Positions 1 to 5,004 of a stretch of DNA of 5,004 bases are shown here, piece by piece. How positions within the stretch are numbered: the stretch's first letter is position 1; each line of letters opens with the position of its first letter. The position numbers were made by a program, and so were the translations under genes. Location: positions 1 to 5,004 of the forward strand of contig CAMXAS010000099.1 in assembly GCA_947179195.1 (NCBI GenBank), given 5' to 3'. This DNA comes from an uncultured Bacteroidales bacterium (GTDB lineage: Bacteria > Bacteroidota > Bacteroidia > Bacteroidales > P3). Under the pieces are notes generated by a model, which did no database searches, was not told where the DNA came from, and saw only the letters and a program-made list of their open reading frames with translations.

Positions 1-878
1 TGTTCGGCGCGTTCGACCTGCAAGTGTTGCGGGTGCCGTTGCGCGCGGAGGCGGGGGCCAAGGCGGCCGACCGTCTGCCGGCGGGCTTGGCCGGCTACCG
101 CATCGTGCAGATTTCGGATTTCCATATCGGCAGTTTTGTCGGCACGGGCTTTGTGGAAAAGGTCGTGCGGGCGGTCATGGACTTGAACCCCGACCTCATT
201 GTCTTTACCGGCGACATCGTGAATTTCGGTTCGGCGGAACTCTTGCCCCACGCGGCCGCCTTGTCGGGCCTGCACGCGCGCGACGGCGTCTATGCCGTGA
301 TGGGTAACCACGATTACGGCGACTATGTGGGCTGGGATACGCAGGAGGCCAAGGCCGCGAACCTGCGGCTGCTCAAAGATACTTACGCCCGCATGGGCTG
401 GCGGTTGCTCGACAACCGTTCGCTTTGGCTCGCGCACGGCGGCGACAGCCTGCGTTTGGTGGGCGTGGAGAATTGGGGCGGCGGGCACCGTTTCCCGAAG
501 TACGGCGATTTGGACGCGGCCTTGGCCGAAACGGCCTGCGCCATCGACACGGCGGCCCTCCGACCGGATTTCCGTCGCGCCGACTATCCGCATATCTATA
601 CGGTCTTGCTCTCGCACGACCCTTCGCATTTCGACAGCGTCGTCGCGCCGTATTACCCGCAGGTGGACTTGTGTCTGTCCGGGCATACGCACGGGATGCA
701 GTTGGGGGTTCGTCTCGGCGGCAAGGACTATACGGCCGCGCACGGGATGTACCGGCACGATGCGGGAATGTATATACTTGAAGACGGGCGGCGGCTCTAC
801 GTCAATACGGGCGTCGGCTTCAACGGCGCGCCCTTCCGCGTCGGCATCCGTCCGCGGATTATATCGCTGGAACTGTAA
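1..878 (+). CDS. Calcineurin-like metallophosphoesterase, 5'-truncated by window edge
   Basis: This is the C-terminal part (291 visible residues from position 3) of a metal-dependent phosphoesterase. The motifs appear in family order: D-x-H in ISDFHIGSF (metal ligands at about nt 117 and 123), TGDIVNF (Asp at 213), GNHDYGDY (Asn at 306, His at 309), LLSHDP (His at 615) and SGHTHGMQ (His at 684 and 690). These are the ligands of a dinuclear metal centre. The substrate cannot be told from sequence. Relatives in Bacteroidota, like YkuE, usually carry N-terminal membrane helices ahead of this domain. Here that part would lie off the left edge, so membrane attachment is inferred. The reading frame is open from position 3 with no start needed; a GTG at 24 lies inside the domain lead-in and is not a convincing start. 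The usual GHTHGGQ has Met for the second Gly. The stop codon overlaps the 3' end of the convergent recF gene by 20 nt. Confidence 0.93.
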   Translation, partial: FGAFDLQVLRVPLRAEAGAKAADRLPAGLAGYRIVQISDFHIGSFVGTGFVEKVVRAVMDLNPDLIVFTGDIVNFGSAELLPHAAALSGLHARDGVYAVMGNHDYGDYVGWDTQEAKAANLRLLKDTYARMGWRLLDNRSLWLAHGGDSLRLVGVENWGGGHRFPKYGDLDAALAETACAIDTAALRPDFRRADYPHIYTVLLSHDPSHFDSVVAPYYPQVDLCLSGHTHGMQLGVRLGGKDYTAAHGMYRHDAGMYILEDGRRLYVNTGVGFNGAPFRVGIRPRIISLEL

Positions 879-1938
879 ACAGCCGGTGTTCTATCGGATG
901 CAGTTCGAAGATTTTGGCCACGCGCGTGGGGTCGGTGTCGCTGATGAAGACCTGTCCGAAATTATCTTCGCCCACGACTTTCAGCAGTTTGTAAACCCGG
1001 TTCTTGTCCAACTTATCGAACACGTCGTCCAACAACAGAATCGGGTTGAGGCCTTTCTGTTCGGTCATATATTCCCATTGCGCGAGCCGCAGGGAGAGTA
1101 AAAAGGATTTCTGTTGACCCTGCGAACCCACTTTCTTCAAGGCGTAACCGTCCAAGGTCAGATGCAGGTCGTCGCGGTGGATGCCCACCGACGTATATTG
1201 CAGGATGCGGTCTTTCTCGGCCGCGGCCGCCAGCGCGGCCTTGTAGTTGTCAAGATCGCCCACCGTACTGCGGTATTGCATACCGGGCTTTTCGGCTTCT
1301 TCGGCGATGTCGTTGAAATATTTTTGGAAATAGGGTTGCAGGGCTTCGATGAACGCCAGGCGTTCGCGCAGGATGGCCGTACCCCGTTCGGCGAGTTGGG
1401 TGTCGAGGATGTCCAGCAGCGCGGCGTCGATCAGCTGCTGTTTCAGCAGGTGGTTCCGCTGTCCCAACGCATGGTTGTAGGCGATGAGGTGGTCGAGGTA
1501 GGCGTGGCTGAACTGCGCGATGACGCTGTCCAAGAACCGGCGCCGGTATTCGGCCGTGCCGTAAACGAGTTCCTGATCCTGCGGCGCAATCATGATGAGC
1601 GGGATGCGCCCGATGTGTTCCGAAAACCGGTCGTATTCCTTTTGGTCTATTTTAAGCACTTTGCGGCCGCCCCGCCGGAAGGTGCAGTGCACCTGAAACG
1701 TGTCGTCGGCATGGTGGTAGGTGCCGTGTATGGCGAAGAAGTCGTCGCCGTGCCGGATGTTCTGCGCGTCGGTGGGGTTGAAGTAGCTTTTGGAAAACGA
1801 CAGGTAGTGGATGGCGTCGAGCAGATTGGTCTTGCCGCTGCCGTTGTCGCCTACAAAGCAGTTCAGTTTAGGGCAGAACGTCAGTTCGGCCTCGCGGTAG
1901 TTCTTGAAAGACGCAAGCGTCAGGCGGCTCAGGTACAT
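859..1938 (-). CDS. recF: DNA replication and repair protein RecF
   Basis: RecF is an SMC/Rad50-like ATPase. With RecO and RecR it directs RecA onto single-stranded gaps and stalled forks in the cytoplasm. The 359-residue product has the typical family length. It begins MYLSRLTLASFKNYREAEL, the usual RecF opening. Walker A is GDNGSGKT at residues 30-37, followed by NLLDAIHYLSFSKS. The ABC-type signature GSQGQQKS lies at 271-278, and Walker B with D-loop, ILLLDDVFDKLD, at 300-311. FISDTD near 331-336 is the switch/H-loop region. The frame stays open upstream to 2004, but those codons only read through ispH in another frame, so ATG at 1938 is chosen. Its ATGTACCTGA overlaps the ispH stop by 10 nt, suggesting coupled translation. 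The gene is the third of the mtaB-ispH-recF unit and is not beside dnaA or dnaN here. No terminator hairpin is evident at its end. Confidence 0.96.
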   Translation of the reverse strand: MYLSRLTLASFKNYREAELTFCPKLNCFVGDNGSGKTNLLDAIHYLSFSKSYFNPTDAQNIRHGDDFFAIHGTYHHADDTFQVHCTFRRGGRKVLKIDQKEYDRFSEHIGRIPLIMIAPQDQELVYGTAEYRRRFLDSVIAQFSHAYLDHLIAYNHALGQRNHLLKQQLIDAALLDILDTQLAERGTAILRERLAFIEALQPYFQKYFNDIAEEAEKPGMQYRSTVGDLDNYKAALAAAAEKDRILQYTSVGIHRDDLHLTLDGYALKKVGSQGQQKSFLLSLRLAQWEYMTEQKGLNPILLLDDVFDKLDKNRVYKLLKVVGEDNFGQVFISDTDPTRVAKIFELHPIEHRLFTVPAI

Positions 1939-2807
1939 GGCAGTTGTTTTATCGTTTCGGCCACCGACTCCATGAGCCACATGGGCGTGGACGTGGCGCC
2001 GCATACGCCCACCGAACGGAAGCCGCCGGAAACAAAGGCGTCGCGGTCCAATTCGTTGGGTTCGGTAATGAAGAACGTATGCGGGTTATGGGTTTTGCAA
2101 ATCTCGTACAGGTATTGACCGTTGGAACTCTTTTTGTCGCTGACGAACACGAGCGCGTCGTGCGCCTGGGCGAACTGTTTGAGCTTTTCGGCACGGGCGC
2201 TCATGCTTTTGCAGATGCTGTTCACCATGTCGAACGTGCCGCCCTCTTCCGCGCAACGGCGGCGGATGTAGTCGGCCAGTTTCAGGTAGTCGCCCTCGTT
2301 CATCGTCGTCTGCGAATAGAGGCGGGTGGGCTTGTCGTAGCGGAGCGGCACGGCGTCTTCGAAGCGGCTGATGACGATGGCGCGGTTGCCGGTCTGTCCG
2401 TTCAAGCCGCGCACTTCGGCATGGCCGGCCTTGCCGTAAATCAGCACCTGACCGTTCTGCGCCGCCACTTCGGCATAGCCTTTCTTGATGCGCTCCTGCA
2501 ATTTGAGCACCATCGGGCACGTGGCGTCGATAAGTTCGATGCGGTTTGCTTCGGCGATGCGGTAGGTTTCGGGCGGCTCGCCGTGCGCCCGGATCAGCAC
2601 CTTCACGTCGTGCAGGTTGCGGAAAGCCTCGTCGTCGATGACTTTAAGGCCGAGGGCGGAGAGGCGTTCCACCTCGCGGCTGTTGTGCACGATATGCCCG
2701 AGGCAGTACAAGCCGTCCGGCTGGTGACAGAGCTGGGCTTCGGCGGCTTTGATGGCCGACACGACGCCGAAACAGAAACCCGATTGTTCGTCTATCGTTA
2801 CTTGCAT
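1929..2807 (-). CDS. ispH: 4-hydroxy-3-methylbut-2-enyl diphosphate reductase (IspH/LytB)
   Basis: IspH reduces HMBPP to isopentenyl and dimethylallyl diphosphate, the final step of the MEP pathway, using a [4Fe-4S] cluster in the cytosol. The 292-residue product is of normal length for a stand-alone IspH. The three cluster cysteines are visible: C12 in SGFCFGV, C97 in DATCP and C199 in NSICKS. Substrate-pocket residues also match: H41 in HIVHNSREV, H75 in RAHGEPP, H129 and E131 in GHAEVRG, T167-T168 in SQTTMN, S227-S228-N229 in KKSSNG and S273 in GATSTP. The HPE triad of the E. coli enzyme is HAE here; the catalytic Glu remains. ATG at 2807 is chosen because it puts the first Cys at position 12 as in the family; upstream codons only read through the preceding gene. 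The start overlaps the mtaB stop by 10 nt (ATGCAAGTAA) and the stop overlaps the recF start by 10 nt. Confidence 0.97.
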   Translation of the reverse strand: MQVTIDEQSGFCFGVVSAIKAAEAQLCHQPDGLYCLGHIVHNSREVERLSALGLKVIDDEAFRNLHDVKVLIRAHGEPPETYRIAEANRIELIDATCPMVLKLQERIKKGYAEVAAQNGQVLIYGKAGHAEVRGLNGQTGNRAIVISRFEDAVPLRYDKPTRLYSQTTMNEGDYLKLADYIRRRCAEEGGTFDMVNSICKSMSARAEKLKQFAQAHDALVFVSDKKSSNGQYLYEICKTHNPHTFFITEPNELDRDAFVSGGFRSVGVCGATSTPMWLMESVAETIKQLPCT

Positions 2808-4093
2808 GGCGATGGTGTTTGAACCGTCATGATGCGGTCTTTGTCGGGGTGTAGGTAGGACGTGTCCAAGCGGACGGTTTCCAGCGTATTGATTTTGGTG
2901 GCGTCGTAGGGGGCGGCCACGCGCAGGTAGTTCTCGGTATAGCCCAACATTTCGTCGCCCAAGCGTTCGGATTCCCACAGCACGGCGGCGGTCTGCCCCG
3001 CGAACCGTTCGTAGAAGGCGGCTTTCTTGGCGTCCGACAGCCGGTGGAGCCGGCGGCTACGTTCCTCCTTCTCGGCGGGCGCATAGGCGTTGGTCATGCG
3101 GTAGGCCGCGGCCTCCGGACGGGCCGAATACGAAAACACGTGCAGGGCCGAAATCGGCAGCGATTCGATGAAACGGTAGCCGTCTTCGAAATCGGCCGCG
3201 GTTTCGGAGGGGAAGCCGGCGATGACGTCGGCCGCGATAAAGGCATGGGGCAGGTGGCGGCGTATTTCTTCCACCTTGCGTGCGAAGAAAGCCGTATCGT
3301 AGCGGCGGCGCATGGCGTGGAGCACGGCGTCCGAGCCGGCCTGCAACGGGATATGGAAATGCGGCATGAGTTTGGGCTCGGCCGCCACGAGTTCGATGAT
3401 TTCGCTGTCGAGCAAGTCCGGCTCTATGGAAGACAGCCGCCAGCGCACGATGCCGTCGATGTTCAGCAACGCCCGCAACAAATCGACGAAGCGTTCGCCG
3501 TTCTTGCGGCCGAAATCCCCGATGTTGACACCCGTAAAGACGACTTCCTTGTAACCCTCGGCCGCGATGCGTCCGGCCGCCTCCACGGTCTGCGCGATAC
3601 CGGCGCTGCGGCTGCGGCCGCGCGCGTAAGGGATGGCGCAGTAAGAACAGAAGTTGTCGCAGCCGTCCTGCACCTTGAAAAACGAGCGCGTGCGCCCGAT
3701 GGCGGAGTGAATCGGCGTGAAGCCGGCGGAGGTTTGGGCGTCGGGGCGCGCGGCCGCCTGCCGGTTCACCATATCGATGAGTTGCGTCTTGTCGGCCGTG
3801 CCCAACACATAGGTCACGCCCTCCATCGCGCGGATTTCCTCGCCGCGCAGTTCCGCAAAACAGCCGGTTACCGCGATTTCGGCCTGCGGGTGCCGGCGAT
3901 GGACGCGGTGGATGAATTGGCGGCATTTCTTTTCGGCATCGGCCGTCACCGTACAGGTGTTGATGACATAGAGGTCGGCCGCCTCGTCGGTCGGTACAAT
4001 CGTGCAGCCGGCCTGTTCGAAGCGTTTGGCCAGGGCCGAACTTTCGGCGAAATTGAGCTTGCAGCCCAGCGTATGGAAAGCGATTCTTTTCAA
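2798..4093 (-). CDS. mtaB: tRNA (N6-L-threonylcarbamoyladenosine(37)-C2)-methylthiotransferase MtaB-like
   Basis: This is a radical SAM methylthiotransferase of the MiaB/MtaB family, expected to convert t6A37 to ms2t6A37 in ANN-decoding tRNAs. With the TTG start at 4093 it is 431 residues. The N-terminal UPF0004 domain carries cluster cysteines C11 (HTLGCKLNFAES), C47 (INTCTVT) and C78 (VTGCFAE). The radical SAM CxxxCxxC is C145-C149-C152 in QDGCDNFCSYCAIPYARGRSRS. GVNIGDFG (about 188-195), HIPLQAGSD and ADVIAGFPSET follow. The C-terminal TRAM-like domain is about 363-415 (GYTENYLRV). LGCKLN and the overall pattern favour MtaB over MiaB or RimO. There is no ATG near the N-terminus: TTG at 4093 gives MKRIAFHTLGCK, and an in-frame TTG at 4102 would add three residues. 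The frame is open upstream to 4663 only as an antisense read of rlmB. The usual YSxRPGT is YSARPEA here. It is the first gene of the mtaB-ispH-recF unit. Confidence 0.93.
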   Translation of the reverse strand: MKRIAFHTLGCKLNFAESSALAKRFEQAGCTIVPTDEAADLYVINTCTVTADAEKKCRQFIHRVHRRHPQAEIAVTGCFAELRGEEIRAMEGVTYVLGTADKTQLIDMVNRQAAARPDAQTSAGFTPIHSAIGRTRSFFKVQDGCDNFCSYCAIPYARGRSRSAGIAQTVEAAGRIAAEGYKEVVFTGVNIGDFGRKNGERFVDLLRALLNIDGIVRWRLSSIEPDLLDSEIIELVAAEPKLMPHFHIPLQAGSDAVLHAMRRRYDTAFFARKVEEIRRHLPHAFIAADVIAGFPSETAADFEDGYRFIESLPISALHVFSYSARPEAAAYRMTNAYAPAEKEERSRRLHRLSDAKKAAFYERFAGQTAAVLWESERLGDEMLGYTENYLRVAAPYDATKINTLETVRLDTSYLHPDKDRIMTVQTPSPCK

Positions 4094-4107
4094 AGCGTTC
4101 AAAGTTA

Positions 4108-4115
4108 CAAAGATA
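4108..4115 (-). promoter_or_regulatory. Putative Bacteroidota-type -7 promoter element for mtaB-ispH-recF
   Basis: Read on the minus strand the bases are TATCTTTG, an exact match to the Bacteroidota primary sigma factor -7 consensus TAnnTTTG. Only a weak -33 candidate (TTTA, 21 nt upstream of the -7 element) is present. A start site some 6-7 nt downstream would fall near 4101, leaving a leader of only about 8 nt before TTG at 4093 and excluding TTG at 4102 as a start. The assignment is inferred from motif and position alone. Confidence 0.55.
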
Positions 4116-4119
4116 GTAT

Positions 4120-4140
4120 TTTCCGCATAAAATGCGTAAA
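4120..4140. repeat. Near-perfect 21-bp inverted repeat in the divergent intergenic region
   Basis: The arms TTTCCGCAT and ATGCGTAAA flank a 3-nt AAA centre; they are complementary at 8 of 9 positions, and the inner five (CGCAT/ATGCG, 4124-4136) pair perfectly. It lies between the two divergent start codons, just upstream of the mtaB -7 motif, overlapping its likely -33 region. A poor + strand -7-like sequence, TAAACTTG at 4137-4144 (one mismatch to TAnnTTTG), abuts it and could serve rlmB. An operator is possible. No regulator gene lies in the window, and a chance palindrome cannot be excluded. Confidence 0.5.
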
Positions 4141-4162
4141 CTTGCAAATCGAATCTATGGTT

Positions 4163-4918
4163 ATGAAAGAAACGAGAGAACGGCGCGTCGTCTATGGCTT
4201 GCGCCCGGTGATGGAAGCCGTCAGGAGCGGCAAGGATATTGAGAAAATATTGGTGCAGAAAGGCCTCAAAGGCGAGTTGGCGCAGGAACTTATGAACGCG
4301 GTGCGCGAACGGGCCTGCCCCGTGCAATACCTGCCGGCCGAAGCCTTGCAACGGCTGTTTCCGCAGGCCAACCATCAGGGCGTGGCCGCCTATATCTCGC
4401 CCGTGCCGTTCCAGTCGATAGACGCCGTGTTGCCGCAGGTGTACGAGGCCGGCCGCGTGCCGCTCGTGCTGATTTTCGACCGCATCACCGACGTGCGTAA
4501 TTTCGGCGCCATGGTGCGCACGGCCGAGGGGGCGGGTGTGGATGCCGTCATCATTCCGGCGCATCACGCGGCGGCCATGAACGAGGACGCGCTCAAGGCT
4601 TCTGCCGGCGCGTTGCTCACGGTACCGGTCTGCCGCGAGGCCAATCTCAAGACGGCCATCCATTTCTTAAAGGCTTCCGGCCTTAAAATCGTGGCGGTGA
4701 CGGAAAAGGGCAGTACGCCCTATACCGAAATCTCTTACAAGGAACCGACGGCCTTTATCCTGGGGTCGGAAGAAGACGGGGTCAGCCCCGAATTCCTCAA
4801 ACTCAGCGATGCCCGCGCGCGTATCCCGATGGCGGGTCAAATCGAGTCGCTCAACGTCTCTGTGGCCAACGGCATTCTGCTCTACGAAGCCTTGCGTCAA
4901 CGCGCCGAAACGCTTTGA
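4163..4918 (+). CDS. rlmB: RlmB/TrmH-type 23S rRNA (guanosine-2'-O)-methyltransferase
   Basis: This is a SpoU/TrmH (SPOUT) family enzyme that methylates a ribose 2'-O on RNA using SAM. RlmB methylates G2251 in the peptidyl-transferase P loop of 23S rRNA. The 251-residue product has the RlmB layout: an N-terminal substrate-binding domain (about 8-80, from VVYGLRPVMEAV to HQGVAAYISP) and a C-terminal trefoil-knot methylase domain (about 100-243). SPOUT motif 1 is ITDVRNFGAMVRTAEGAG (N113, R119), motif 2 is FILGSEEDGVSPE (about 198-210), and motif 3 is IPMAGQIESLNVSVANG (S229, N231). The starter is ATG 4163 (MKETRERRVVYG); an in-frame ATG at 4157 would add two residues, and the frame stays open far upstream only as an antisense read of mtaB. 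It is transcribed divergently from mtaB. Its 3' end overlaps the convergent right-edge gene by 22 nt. RlmB fits better than TrmL or TrmJ by the two-domain layout, but the exact target nucleotide is inferred. Confidence 0.92.
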   Translation: MKETRERRVVYGLRPVMEAVRSGKDIEKILVQKGLKGELAQELMNAVRERACPVQYLPAEALQRLFPQANHQGVAAYISPVPFQSIDAVLPQVYEAGRVPLVLIFDRITDVRNFGAMVRTAEGAGVDAVIIPAHHAAAMNEDALKASAGALLTVPVCREANLKTAIHFLKASGLKIVAVTEKGSTPYTEISYKEPTAFILGSEEDGVSPEFLKLSDARARIPMAGQIESLNVSVANGILLYEALRQRAETL

Positions 4919-5004
4919 AGGAATTTTCCGTAGGTGACGGCCATGCCGGCTTCGGTCTGAAGGCGGTTGTGAATCGCGATTTCGCCGATGCCGCCGATAT
5001 AAAA
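4897..5004 (-). CDS. C-terminal end of an unrecognised protein, truncated by window edge
   Basis: A minus-strand frame runs from the right edge to a TGA at 4897-4899, giving 35 residues that begin FYIGGIGEIAIHNRLQTE, contain AGMAVTYGKF and end LQSVSAR. I do not recognise the family. Support comes from codon usage: third positions are mostly G or C, as in the neighbours, and the peptide has ordinary composition. The alternating polar/apolar residues and Gly/Tyr/aromatic content could suit beta strands, for example of an outer-membrane barrel, but the fragment is too short to say. All three minus frames are open here, so the frame choice is not certain. If correct, it converges on rlmB and its 3' end overlaps the rlmB 3' end by 22 nt. 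Confidence 0.5.
   Translation of the reverse strand, partial: FYIGGIGEIAIHNRLQTEAGMAVTYGKFLQSVSAR

Noticed and set aside
24..26. GTG as the start of the phosphoesterase
   Set aside because: The frame is open to the left edge, with residues FGAFDLQ that fit the family lead-in, so the gene most likely begins outside the window.
878..900. Possible terminator stem (CCGGTGTTCTATCGG) after the phosphoesterase
   Set aside because: The pairing is short and imperfect, has no T-tract, and lies inside recF coding sequence.
325..1101. Long + strand open frame overlapping the phosphoesterase and recF 3' ends
   Set aside because: It is an out-of-frame shadow, Arg/Trp/Cys-rich with low-complexity composition, and has no start region or motifs.
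1114..2118. Long + strand open frame opposite recF
   Set aside because: It is a codon-aligned antisense shadow with no domain; the recF strand shows Walker A, signature and Walker B motifs.
1944..2822. Long + strand open frame opposite ispH
   Set aside because: It is a codon-aligned antisense shadow; ispH has all cluster cysteines and pocket residues.
3044..4162. Very long + strand open frame running in frame into rlmB, which could suggest a large fusion protein
   Set aside because: It is antisense to mtaB and codon-aligned with it. In that register a stop needs a TTA, CTA or TCA codon on the sense strand, and these are rare in GC-rich genes. The translated extension has no recognisable domain, whereas mtaB has a full set of motifs.
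4103..4663. Upstream extension of the mtaB frame with in-frame ATGs inside rlmB
   Set aside because: It is the antisense read of rlmB. The protein homology starts at KRIAFHTLGCK, and the AT-rich promoter region lies between.

Overview
The window is a compact, GC-rich stretch (roughly 60% G+C by eye) of bacterial housekeeping chromosome, most likely from a Bacteroidales member. The protein variants read like Bacteroidota versions of their families. The only clear promoter-like motif, TATCTTTG, matches the Bacteroidota -7 consensus TAnnTTTG, and no start has a strong Shine-Dalgarno sequence. The high G+C would fit a Rikenellaceae/Alistipes-like genome better than Bacteroides, but that placement is an inference.

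Layout from left to right: (1) the 3' part of a membrane-type calcineurin-like metallophosphoesterase on the + strand, running in from beyond the left edge and ending at 878. (2) A three-gene minus-strand operon read from right to left: a MtaB-type tRNA methylthiotransferase (4093-2798), ispH (2807-1929) and recF (1938-859). Both junctions in this operon are 10-nt stop/start overlaps, which suggests translational coupling. (3) A short AT-rich divergent intergenic region (about 4094-4162), the only real non-coding gap, holding the -7-like promoter motif and a near-perfect 21-bp inverted repeat. (4) An RlmB/TrmH-type 23S rRNA 2'-O-methyltransferase on the + strand (4163-4918). (5) The last 35 codons of an unrecognised minus-strand gene entering from the right edge. 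Both convergent gene pairs overlap tail to tail, by 20 and 22 nt.

Functionally the minus-strand operon combines tRNA modification at A37 (MtaB), the last step of the MEP isoprenoid pathway (IspH) and recombinational repair at gaps (RecF). MtaB and IspH are both iron-sulfur enzymes. The divergent gene is a second RNA-modification enzyme, so translation-related genes flank the shared control region. I found no mobile element, CRISPR array, tRNA, rRNA or defence system, and nothing that amounts to a new biological system. The points worth a second look are the intergenic palindrome, the apparent TTG start with a very short leader for mtaB, and the unidentified right-edge gene.
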